Part shown: piece after piece, positions 23,914-31,509 of the stretch
Layout: the number at the start of each line of letters is the position of its first letter
Position numbering within the stretch: the first letter of the stretch is position 1
DNA from: Victivallales bacterium
GTDB taxonomy: Bacteria > Verrucomicrobiota > Lentisphaeria > Oligosphaerales > Oligosphaeraceae
Length of the DNA stretch: 64,000 bases
Direction of reading: 5' to 3'
Assembly: GCA_017535315.1 (NCBI GenBank)
Contig: JAFXUD010000012.1
Span: 218,573 to 282,572 of the forward strand
The notes under the pieces: model-generated
Seen by the model: only the letters and a program-made list of their open reading frames with translations
The model's database searches: none
Told to the model about the DNA's origin: nothing
Position numbers and translations under genes: made by a program

Positions 23914-23931
23914 TATAAGCAGTTGTTTATA
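23914..23931. promoter_or_regulatory. ArsR/SmtB operator upstream of its own gene
   Basis: TATAAGCA-GT-TGTTTATA, an 8-2-8 inverted repeat with one mismatch, immediately downstream of the -10 box of the regulator promoter, positioned to block transcription start. Confidence 0.75.
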
Positions 23932-23958
23932 ATATATCATGTAATAATGGATTTGCAA
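23931..23958 (-). promoter_or_regulatory. Promoter of the arsR-type gene
   Basis: Minus strand TTGCAA (23958-23953), 16-base spacer, TATATT (23936-23931). The operator begins at the last base of the -10 box. Confidence 0.65.
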
Positions 23959-23970
23959 GAGAATCGTAAT

Positions 23971-24150
23971 GCCTCACCGATTGATAAGCGCCGTAGGCGC
24001 GATAGAATCTAGCCGTGGGTGGAGCGAGCGCCTTTGGCGCGAGCGAAACCCACGGGCAGGCGATACCCCCAGTTCCTTTGCGTCTTGCCGCGTAGCGTAG
24101 CGAAGCGGCAAGGCGCAGAAAAGCCAGCGGGCATTATCAATCGCTGAGGG
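23971..24150 (-). repeat. Cloverleaf-type intergenic element R3
   Basis: The closing stem pairs CCTCACCGATTGATAA with TTATCAATCGCTGAGG (15 of 16 pairs), a sequence unrelated to the closing stem of R1, R2 and R4. Arms are GCGCC-gta-GGCGC, a CCGTGGGT/ACCCACGG stem capped by GCGCC-ttt-GGCGC, and TTGCCGC/GCGGCAA. Two arms thus use GCGCC/GGCGC where R4 uses GCCGC/GCGGC, keeping the pairing. It lies between divergent genes. Confidence 0.8.
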
Positions 24151-24196
24151 ATTACAGAGAATCATATACTTGCTTTGCATTAGGAGATATAACTCT

Positions 24197-24224
24197 TTGC
24201 AAAAGTAAGATATGTTGATATATT
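24197..24224 (+). promoter_or_regulatory. Promoter of zinc-uptake locus A
   Basis: TTGCAA (24197-24202), 16-base spacer, TATATT (24219-24224). It leaves a leader of about 130 bases before the His/Cys-rich gene. Confidence 0.55.
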
Positions 24225-24363
24225 ATAAAGGTTTCGTCAACGGGTTAACACTTGCCCTATGGGGAATCGATAGAGATGGAAATGCTTCGCCACCTTGGGT
24301 GAGATTCCTGCAAATGCAGCATACCTGTAAGACGTTGATAAATGACAAACACTTAAAAGAAGA

Positions 24364-24723
24364 ATGCCTTTGAAACTCCGCCATATTGCTCTGACGCTGT
24401 GCTATCTGATGGCATGGCTATTACCCCTCGTGCATGAGCATGAGGTGGCTGCTGAACGCGCGGAGCATCGCTTTTGCATAGCCGAATACAGTGTACATGG
24501 CGATGCGGAGGTAGCGGTTTTCCACAGAAAATGCCAGCACCAGCATCATGACCATGCGCATTGCGCCGTCTGCCAGTCGGGGTACTCAGTTAGGCATGGC
24601 TTTGTTCTGGTTCAGAAGCCAGCGCTTCCAATGCCGCAAGCCAATCCAGCGGCCATATCTTATAGATGTTTATTTCATGCACGCCAGCAACTCTGGCATG
24701 CAATCCAGCCACGCGCACCCTGA
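24364..24723 (+). CDS. His/Cys-rich secreted protein, locus A
   Basis: A 119-residue protein with an N-terminal hydrophobic segment (IALTLCYLMAWLLPL) that works as a signal or anchor. Ligand-rich motifs follow: VHEHEV, AEHRFCIAEYS, KCQHQHHDHAHCAVCQ. It is paralogous to the protein at 28308-28667 (shared CY..AWLLPLVHEHEV, ERAEHR, KCQHQHHD, and the identical end IQPRAP). No named family is certain, though it resembles small DUF2946-like metal-island proteins. It probably binds zinc in the periplasm ahead of the ABC transporter. A CCTGCCTGTC...GACAGG inverted repeat follows the gene in both loci. Confidence 0.7.
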   Translation: MPLKLRHIALTLCYLMAWLLPLVHEHEVAAERAEHRFCIAEYSVHGDAEVAVFHRKCQHQHHDHAHCAVCQSGYSVRHGFVLVQKPALPMPQANPAAISYRCLFHARQQLWHAIQPRAP

Positions 24724-24961
24724 TTATTCTCCTGCCTGTCTGGTACGCTAGTACTAGGTGCTTCCCGATGACAGGACAGGCACGGTTATTATTCGCATTT
24801 TCCCCTGCTGCGCCAGACTGCCGCATCATCCCCTTCCTATACAAGCTGTTGCATAAGGGGCTTGTCTCATAACGGCATGTCTATCTGGCAGATGTGAGCT
24901 GGTTGTCTCTTTGGGTTTTCATGTGAGTTTGCATTTGTAAGAAATGTGCGGATTATCTGTG

Positions 24962-24976
24962 TCTGATGTCATCAGA
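24962..24976. promoter_or_regulatory. Perfect 7-1-7 palindrome upstream of the binding-protein gene
   Basis: TCTGATG-T-CATCAGA, with a further AGAGG/CCTCT pair just downstream, lies 58 bases before the locus A binding-protein start. The 7-1-7 geometry is that of Fur/Zur-type boxes, but no Zur gene is seen here. The rest of 24724-25033 shows no credible gene. Confidence 0.45.
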
Positions 24977-25033
24977 TTTCAGAGGAATTATTACCTCTTC
25001 AAAAAGTGACAAGACAACAGGAGATAATCATCC

Positions 25034-26041
25034 ATGAAAAGAACAATAATGGCGCTTTGCGCCTTTTTAGCCATGACAACGGCCCTTCTGGCAGGGCCGA
25101 CACCTCGCATTCGTATTGTAGCGACGACCTTTCCGCTTTTTGATTGGACGCGCAATGTTCTTGGAAAGCAACTTGCAACGGTAGAACTCATCCAGCTTCA
25201 GGACAATGGAGTCGATTTGCATAATTTTCAGCCGACTGTTCAGGACATTGCACGTATTTCGCAATGCGATCTATTTCTGTTCGTAGGAGGTGAATCAGAC
25301 GAATGGACGGAAAAGGCGTTGCGTATCTCCCGCAACCCAAGACGCATTGCCTTGAATCTCATAAAGGAACTCGGTAATACCGTTCAGGAAGAAGAGCCAT
25401 TGGAGGGCATGGAGGAGCATCATTATGGAAAAGAAGAGCACAATCATGGAAAAGATGGGCACCATGATGACGATGATCATGATGACGACGAGCATGAAAT
25501 TGACGAACACGTATGGCTATCACTGCGGTGCGCAGCGTCGCTTTGCCAGGCGATTGCAGCCAGGCTCTCCGAATTGGACAGGGAACATGCGGCTGAATAC
25601 CAGTCAAACTGCCGTGCATATGTGGAGAAGTTACAGGAACTGGACAAGCGTTACAAGGTATGTGTCGAAAGTTCACCGCTAAAGACGCTTTTGTTTGCCG
25701 ATCGTTTCCCATTTCGTTATATGGCAAAGGATTATGGTCTGACCTGTTATGCGGCGTTCTCTGGATGTTCCGCAGAAACGGAGGCCAGTTTCAAAACCAT
25801 TGCCTTCCTGGCGGGAAAAGTTAATGAATGCAAGTTGCCAGCTATTCTGGTTCTGGAAGAACGACGGCACAAAATCGCAGAGACCGTGCTGCGGACTGCC
25901 AAGAACAAAAATGTCAGGATTCTGGCAATGAACTCCCTTCAATCCACCACATCGCGGGATGCCGCAGCAGGAAAAGATTACCTTGACGCAATGGAAAGGA
26001 ATCTGACTGTCTTGAAACATGCGCTTGGTAATAAGGACTAG
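25034..26041 (+). CDS. znuA: Zinc ABC transporter substrate-binding protein (ZnuA-like), locus A
   Basis: A 335-residue periplasmic protein with signal peptide MKRTIMALCAFLAMTTALLAG. It belongs to the cluster A-I metal-binding proteins. VDLHNFQPT provides the first His ligand, a His/Asp-rich loop (EEHHYGKEEHNHGKDGHH and DDDDHDDDEHE, about 132-156) marks zinc specificity, and DEHVWLSLR supplies the second His. The binding fold ends with a long helix. AGGAG at 25019 supports the start. Its leader and signal peptide closely resemble those of the porin gene in locus B. Confidence 0.88.
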   Translation: MKRTIMALCAFLAMTTALLAGPTPRIRIVATTFPLFDWTRNVLGKQLATVELIQLQDNGVDLHNFQPTVQDIARISQCDLFLFVGGESDEWTEKALRISRNPRRIALNLIKELGNTVQEEEPLEGMEEHHYGKEEHNHGKDGHHDDDDHDDDEHEIDEHVWLSLRCAASLCQAIAARLSELDREHAAEYQSNCRAYVEKLQELDKRYKVCVESSPLKTLLFADRFPFRYMAKDYGLTCYAAFSGCSAETEASFKTIAFLAGKVNECKLPAILVLEERRHKIAETVLRTAKNKNVRILAMNSLQSTTSRDAAAGKDYLDAMERNLTVLKHALGNKD

Positions 26042-26062
26042 CGTTCTAGGAGGACAGGCACA

Positions 26063-26767
26063 ATGCGTTTGCTAGACTGCAATTTTCTTTCACTCGGATA
26101 CCCTGGTCATGTTTTGGCAAGCAATCTTTCCTTCTCGCTTGATACAGGGCAATGCCTCTGCATCGTGGGGGAAAACGGCGTTGGGAAATCGACGCTGGTG
26201 CGAACCATCTTGCATTTACAGCCCGCTTTGGCAGGGACAATCCAGCTAGGACAAGGGATAACACCGCAGAAAATAGGATATCTACCACAAACGACGGTCA
26301 TTTCAGCCGACTTTCCCGCCACCGTGCAGGAGGTGGTGCTGTCAGGCTGCCTTGCAAGCTGTGGATGGCGGCCCTTTTACGGGCGAGCTGAAAGGGAGTT
26401 GGCAGAGCGTCAAATCACCCGTCTGGGGCTTGGAGACCTGCGCAAATGCAGTTTCCGCGACCTTTCAGGGGGACAGCGACAGCGGACGCTTCTGGCACGC
26501 GCATTGTGCGCCGCAAAATCCATTTTGCTTTTGGACGAGCCTGTCGCAGGGCTGGACCCTGCGATTCAGGCAGAGTTTTACCATCTGATACACAAATTGC
26601 GTGAGGAAGACGGCATGGGCATTATCATGGTTTCCCATGATATTCGCGGGGTTATTCAGGAAGCAACCCATATACTTCATCTTTCCTCCAACTTTTTTTA
26701 CGGTACAAGGAAGGAGTATTTGGCGACTCAGCAAGGGCGGCTATTTACAGGAGGCATGGAAGAATGA
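26063..26767 (+). CDS. znuC: Zinc ABC transporter ATPase (ZnuC-like), locus A
   Basis: A 234-residue ABC ATPase: Walker A GENGVGKST, signature LSGGQRQRTLLARAL, Walker B LLLDEPVAGLD, and the switch His in VSHD. It should energise zinc import through the adjacent permease. AGGAGG precedes the ATG, 21 bases after the binding-protein stop. Its stop overlaps the permease start (ATGA). Confidence 0.9.
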   Translation: MRLLDCNFLSLGYPGHVLASNLSFSLDTGQCLCIVGENGVGKSTLVRTILHLQPALAGTIQLGQGITPQKIGYLPQTTVISADFPATVQEVVLSGCLASCGWRPFYGRAERELAERQITRLGLGDLRKCSFRDLSGGQRQRTLLARALCAAKSILLLDEPVAGLDPAIQAEFYHLIHKLREEDGMGIIMVSHDIRGVIQEATHILHLSSNFFYGTRKEYLATQQGRLFTGGMEE

Positions 26768-28065
26768 ACATTATAAAATCACTGCAACTTTATTTATCTT
26801 ACCCATTTGTGCAGTATGCACTTGTGGCAGGGGTGCTGATAGCGCTGTGTTCTTCGTTATTAGGGGTGACGCTTGTGCTCAAGCGCTTTTCGCTCATAGG
26901 TGATGGACTATCACACGTGGCGTTTGGCGTCCTCTCCATTGCGACTGTCCTGAAGCTTGCAGCGCCCATGCTATTTGTCCTGCCTGTGACTATCCTGTGT
27001 GCAGTCTGCCTGCTGTGCGCCAGCAGTCATTCACGCATTCGCGGCGATGCGTCCATAGCCATGCTTTCGGTTGGCTCCTTGGCAGTCGGGTATATGGTCG
27101 TGAATGTGTTTGGTTCATCGGCCAATGTCTCTGCCGATGTCTGCAGCACCTTGTTTGGCTCGACTTCCATCCTGACGCTTACCCCGTTGGATGTCTGGCT
27201 ATGCGTCGCACTCTCTCTGATTGTCGTCGTCTTTTTCATTCTGTTCTATGGGCGGATATTCGCAGTGACCTTTGACGAGACATTTGCTCAGGCGACGGGA
27301 GTGAACGTTGGGATGTGCAATCTGTTGCTGGCTGTTGTTGTGGCGGTGATAATTGTGCTTGCAATGAACCTGGTCGGTTCCCTTCTGATTTCCGCTCTTA
27401 TTGTATTCCCTGCATTGGCCGCAATGCGTATTTGCCGCAGCTTCCTTGGCGTGACCGTTTTTGCTGCCATTCTATCTGTATGTTGCGCCTTGCTTGGAAT
27501 GCTGACAGCCATTGTGGCGGGCACGCCTGTCGGCTCCACCATTGTCACGACCGATATTATCGCCTTTCTTCTGTGCGCTACAGGCGGTGTGGTTCTGCAA
27601 CGCTTTCGCATAGGGCGGAGAAGTGTCATTGTGATGCTTTGTCTTTGCTCCTTGTTGGCAGGAGGTTGCGGAAAGAAGGCACAACCCCAGGAAAAGGAGA
27701 CTGCCTCCAAGCAGGAAGAAGTGCAAGTTGATATGGACTTGACGCTTGTCAACCCGATGATGGTCTATACACAGGTTTTCTATATGCTCCAGAAGCCGCA
27801 GGACTATGCGGGGCAGGTGATTCGCATGTCAGGCACCTGCGTGGTGACAAAGAACCGCTATACCCAGGAACGACACTACAACTGCAACGTTTCCGATTCC
27901 ACTGGATGCTGCTCTACCATGATACGCTTTAACCTGGCGGATGGCATTCTCCCACCTCGCAATGGCGCGATGATAACCATACGCGGACGCTTTGAAATGA
28001 CAACGGATAGGGACAAGAACTTCGGCATTCTTCAGGATGCAGCACTGGAACAGTATATGCCGTGA
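26764..28065 (+). CDS. znuB: Zinc ABC permease fused to a lipoprotein-like OB-type domain, locus A
   Basis: A 433-residue protein. Residues 1 to about 280 are an ABC-3 (ZnuB/MntB) permease with eight or so membrane helices. Then, in the same frame, RRSVIVMLCLCSLLAGGCG resembles a lipoprotein signal with a Cys in a lipobox-like context. It is followed by a soluble domain of about 130 residues with MVYTQVFYMLQKPQDYAG and CNVSDSTGCCSTMIRFN. Such MVYAxVYNMM...CCSQGI-like proteins occur as separate genes in zinc-uptake loci of other anaerobes. Here no stop separates the two parts. Either the fusion is real, or a start inside the hydrophobic segment makes a separate lipoprotein. Confidence 0.82.
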   Translation: MNIIKSLQLYLSYPFVQYALVAGVLIALCSSLLGVTLVLKRFSLIGDGLSHVAFGVLSIATVLKLAAPMLFVLPVTILCAVCLLCASSHSRIRGDASIAMLSVGSLAVGYMVVNVFGSSANVSADVCSTLFGSTSILTLTPLDVWLCVALSLIVVVFFILFYGRIFAVTFDETFAQATGVNVGMCNLLLAVVVAVIIVLAMNLVGSLLISALIVFPALAAMRICRSFLGVTVFAAILSVCCALLGMLTAIVAGTPVGSTIVTTDIIAFLLCATGGVVLQRFRIGRRSVIVMLCLCSLLAGGCGKKAQPQEKETASKQEEVQVDMDLTLVNPMMVYTQVFYMLQKPQDYAGQVIRMSGTCVVTKNRYTQERHYNCNVSDSTGCCSTMIRFNLADGILPPRNGAMITIRGRFEMTTDRDKNFGILQDAALEQYMP

Positions 28066-28210
28066 ACACCTCTCTTCGATGAAACGAGACATTCCTCTCC
28101 TAATGCCTTGCAAACCTTAATAGGATTTATGAATACTATATTGGAGAGAACCATAAAAACGGGGGCTTTGCCCAAAATAATATGGATACATTGAAATCTA
28201 ATTAGTTAGA

Positions 28211-28239
28211 TTGCGAATTATATAAACCATGTTTATAAT
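28211..28239 (+). promoter_or_regulatory. Promoter and palindrome of zinc-uptake locus B
   Basis: TTGCGA (28211-28216), 17-base spacer, TATAAT (28234-28239). The spacer and -10 box are covered by TATAAAC-CAT-GTTTATA (28221-28237), with outer GAAT (28215-28218) and ATTC (28240-28243) also paired. The half-site resembles that of the ArsR operators (TATAAGC) but with spacing one base shorter. Confidence 0.6.
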
Positions 28240-28307
28240 ATTCAGTGATACATTTGACAGTCCAGTGAATCCATTGGCTGACGATACCGCAAACATACAA
28301 TGAACCA

Positions 28308-28667
28308 ATGTCCTCGATAATCTATCATATTCTACTGACGCTGTGCTACGTCTTCGCATGGCTTCTTCCCCTTGTGCATGAGCATGAGGTGGAAATAGAG
28401 CGTGCGGAGCATCGTCTATGCATAGCCGAATACAGCCATGACGGCGGGACGGATGCGGCAAGCATCCATGGAAAATGCCAGCACCAGCATCATGACGACG
28501 ATCATTGCGTCATCTGTCAAGCAGGGCAGTCTGTTAAGAATGGTGTTGACTTGACGCAGCTCCCCGTTATTCCAGCGCCGCCAGTCATTGCCGCGGCCAC
28601 TTCAGAACGACAAATAAATCCCGTATGCCAAATACATAGGCATACCATCCAGCCACGTGCCCCTTGA
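28308..28667 (+). CDS. His/Cys-rich secreted protein, locus B
   Basis: A 119-residue paralogue of the locus A protein. It has a hydrophobic N-terminus (IYHILLTLCYVFAWLLPL), VHEHEVEIERAEHRLCIAEYS, KCQHQHHDDDHCVICQAG and the same IQPRAP end. The middle has diverged (DGGTDAASIHG). Two copies, each first in a zinc-uptake cluster, suggest a conserved accessory role in extracytoplasmic zinc capture or sensing. The intergenic stretch to 28960 shows no gene. Confidence 0.7.
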   Translation: MSSIIYHILLTLCYVFAWLLPLVHEHEVEIERAEHRLCIAEYSHDGGTDAASIHGKCQHQHHDDDHCVICQAGQSVKNGVDLTQLPVIPAPPVIAAATSERQINPVCQIHRHTIQPRAP

Positions 28668-28960
28668 TTATTCTCCTGCCTGTCCAACTTTTCCTTATGA
28701 CAGGCCAGGCAACTGGAAAAACGTGCATTATCTGGCTGTATTTATCGACAGCGGTCTGATTCCATTAGGCTATCTTAATTGCCATGCCAGAAAGAGTTCC
28801 GAAGGTATATTCGTTGCCTTGACAGAATTGAATGCCTTTCTCTGGTTTGGAGCCTTTTTTGCCACAAAGACCACTTTTTTTGCAAATGCGCTGTGCGGTT
28901 TTCTGTGCCTGCCTGTCATCCGAATCCATTGAACGACAAGACAACAGGAGATAAACATCC

Positions 28961-30475
28961 ATGAAAAAGACTTTAGTGGCGCTTTACGCCCTTGTGGCCA
29001 TGACATCGGCTCTTTTCGCCGATGAGACGACCAATGCCGAACTTCTTCGGCAAATGCAGGCCCTCCAGCGGCAGATGCAGCAGATGCAGGAGGGATATGA
29101 CAAGAAAATCAATGAACTGAATGACAGAATCGCCGAGCTGGAAGGACGGAAGGCGGCAACCTTGCAAACGCCATCACCGCAGGCAACTCCTACAGTTCCG
29201 TCGAAAGTGGCGAGCGAGCCTACGCCAGGTCCATCACCAACATCTGATTTCAATAGCGACGACCTGTATGCCCGGCTGAACAACCGCCTGGGGAATCTTG
29301 CCCCCCAGTTGAACCAACAAGGCGTCCAGCTAGGGATTTCCGCCGTCATCGACGGCAATTTCCATCACGACACGGCCAAGGAAGGTCTTGGCGAGATGAA
29401 GGAGGAAATCGCAGGCTTCGGCCATCATCACCACGATGAGGAGGAAGGTCACCATCACCACCATGGCGACAAGAACGGCTTCAACCTGCACCACATCGAG
29501 CTGGGGCTTTCGGCAGAGGTCGATCCCTATTTCCGTGCATGGGCAACACTTGCGTTTGACGACGAGGAGGAAAGCACCGAAATTGAGGAGGCGGTCATCC
29601 AGACCACGGGTCTTCCTTACGGACTGACCTTGAGCGCTGGCAAGTTCATGAGCGGCATCGGGCGTATCAACCGCCAGCATTCCCATGTCTGGGACTTCAT
29701 GGACACGCCATTGGTCTATGAGAAGCTCTTTGGAGCCCATGGCCTTCGTGAAAAGGGTGTCCAGCTTACCTGGAAGGCCCCGACACCGTTCTACCTGCTG
29801 TTCGGCGCTGAAACGGGCAATGGCGAGAACGAGGCCTTCTCCAATCAGATCGGCGGTGAGCACCTTCCAGACCATGACGCGCCACGTCTCTACACGGCAT
29901 TCGTCAAATTCGCGCCAGACCTTGGCGACCGCCATGCCCTCCAGCTGGGCCTGAGCTATGTCAACGCCAGAAACCAGAGCCTCCACGAACATGAGCACGA
30001 CGAAGGACTTGAGATTCTCGCACTGGACGGACGCAATGAACTCTATGGAGCGGATTTCGTCTATAAGTACGCAGGGCTTGGCGAAAAAGGCGAAGGCGAC
30101 TTCATCCTCCAGGGAGAATATTTTCTCCGCAACTCGGAGATGCGCGACCGCGAGGAGCATCATACCTACACCAACCGCCAGGACGGTTATTACCTGCAGG
30201 GCCTCTACGGCTTCGCCCCGCGCTGGCGCGCTGGTCTCCGCTGGGAACAGATAGGTTTGACCAACCACATCGAGGACGCCGAGGAAGGAAGCTGGAATGC
30301 AGGAAGCAGCTATCGCGCAACGGCGATGGTTGACTGGAAACTTTCCGAATACTCCCTGCTGCGTTTCCAGTGCGGACGGCACAACTATGCCACGGAAGAA
30401 GGGCGTGAGCATGCGTGGGAGTTCGGCATACAGCTGCAGGTCTCTCTCGGCAGCCATCCAGCCCATGACTTTTAA
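28961..30475 (+). CDS. His-rich outer-membrane porin-like protein, zinc locus B
   Basis: A 504-residue protein with a signal peptide (MKKTLVALYALVAMTSALFAD). A coiled coil of about 45 residues (LLRQMQALQRQMQQMQEGYD) and a Pro/Thr-rich linker follow. The remainder is a beta barrel beginning near 115 (QGVQLGISAVIDGNF). A loop contains GHHHHDEEEGHHHHHGD (about 150-166), and further His pairs occur (HEHEHDEG, EEHHTY). There is no TonB box or plug, so it looks like a zinc-selective porin rather than a TonB receptor. AGGAG supports the start. It sits between the His/Cys-rich gene and the binding-protein gene. Confidence 0.78.
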   Translation: MKKTLVALYALVAMTSALFADETTNAELLRQMQALQRQMQQMQEGYDKKINELNDRIAELEGRKAATLQTPSPQATPTVPSKVASEPTPGPSPTSDFNSDDLYARLNNRLGNLAPQLNQQGVQLGISAVIDGNFHHDTAKEGLGEMKEEIAGFGHHHHDEEEGHHHHHGDKNGFNLHHIELGLSAEVDPYFRAWATLAFDDEEESTEIEEAVIQTTGLPYGLTLSAGKFMSGIGRINRQHSHVWDFMDTPLVYEKLFGAHGLREKGVQLTWKAPTPFYLLFGAETGNGENEAFSNQIGGEHLPDHDAPRLYTAFVKFAPDLGDRHALQLGLSYVNARNQSLHEHEHDEGLEILALDGRNELYGADFVYKYAGLGEKGEGDFILQGEYFLRNSEMRDREEHHTYTNRQDGYYLQGLYGFAPRWRAGLRWEQIGLTNHIEDAEEGSWNAGSSYRATAMVDWKLSEYSLLRFQCGRHNYATEEGREHAWEFGIQLQVSLGSHPAHDF

Positions 30476-30494
30476 TTGACGGGAGGGTTAGACC

Positions 30495-31508
30495 ATGATT
30501 AGAAACAACATCATTGCATTGCTGCTCCTTGGAGTGGTGGCCCTGGCCGAGCCAATCCACATCGTCACGACGACAACTGATCTTGCGTCAATCGCCAAGG
30601 AAGTCGCAGGAGATTTGGCGACGGTCGAAAGCATTGCGGGCGGTCGTGAAGACCCCCATGACCTGACGGCACGCCCCAGCTTCATCACCCGCGCATCAAA
30701 GGCCGACCTCTGGATTCGTGTCGGCCTGGAGCTGGAGATTGGCTGGGAACCTGCCGTGCTCCGTGATTCACGGAACAGGCGCATACAGGAAGGTTCTCTT
30801 GGCCATCTTGATTGTTCCGAGCGCATTCTTCCGCTCGACGTCCCTACAGGGCACTTCTCCCGTGCGGATGGCGACGTGCACCCTCTGGGAAATCCGCACT
30901 ACTGGCTTGACCCTCTCAACGGGCGCATCATCGCCAGATCCATCACCACACGCCTGGAACAGCTCTATCCAGAGCACAAGGCAGTCTTCGAGGCAAACCT
31001 GAAAACCTTCGAGGAACGGCTTGACGCCAGAATGTTTGGCAAGTCCCTTGTGGCAAAGGTATCGGGTGCGAAACTCTGGTGGCTCAGTGAAAGTGGTCAG
31101 CTTGAGGATTATCTGGCCACGAACCATCTGGTGCCAGACGAGGAAAGCTGGCTGGCAATGCTCATGCCGCATAAAGGCGCATGGGTCGCCACCTACCACC
31201 GCAGCTGGACATACCTTCTGAAACGCTTTCGGCTGGAACTTGCGGGTGAAATCGAACCCAAACCAGGCGTGCCGCCAAGCGCACGGCATCTGACCACCAT
31301 CGGACGCAGTTTCAAGGTCAAGGGCGTGAAGGCCATCCTGCAGGAGCCTTTCTACAATGCAAAGGCAGCCCAAAGAGTCGCCCAGGCCTGTGGCGCGAAA
31401 GTGGTCATCCGTGCAAACTGCACTGGCGGTGCAGACGGCATTGACGACTATGTTGCCATGCTGGACAGTGTGCTGACAGGACTTAAGGACGCATTGGAGG
31501 CCAGGTAG
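30495..31508 (+). CDS. znuA: Metal ABC transporter substrate-binding protein (ZnuA-like), locus B
   Basis: A 337-residue cluster A-I binding protein with signal peptide MIRNNIIALLLLGVVALAEP. Ligand segments are GREDPHDLTARPS (first His), GNPHYWLDP (second His) and a C-terminal Asp. Unlike its locus A counterpart it has no long His-rich loop and only a short DVHPLGNPHY region. The two binding proteins are distant, so the loci did not arise as one simple duplication. GGGAGG precedes the start, and the gene lies 19 bases after the porin. Confidence 0.85.
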   Translation: MIRNNIIALLLLGVVALAEPIHIVTTTTDLASIAKEVAGDLATVESIAGGREDPHDLTARPSFITRASKADLWIRVGLELEIGWEPAVLRDSRNRRIQEGSLGHLDCSERILPLDVPTGHFSRADGDVHPLGNPHYWLDPLNGRIIARSITTRLEQLYPEHKAVFEANLKTFEERLDARMFGKSLVAKVSGAKLWWLSESGQLEDYLATNHLVPDEESWLAMLMPHKGAWVATYHRSWTYLLKRFRLELAGEIEPKPGVPPSARHLTTIGRSFKVKGVKAILQEPFYNAKAAQRVAQACGAKVVIRANCTGGADGIDDYVAMLDSVLTGLKDALEAR

Positions 31509-31509
31509 A

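Noticed and set aside
29330..30466. Long 378-codon frame antisense to the porin gene
   Set aside because: It is a shadow of a GC-rich coding gene; the sense frame has signal peptide, operon context and ribosome-binding site.
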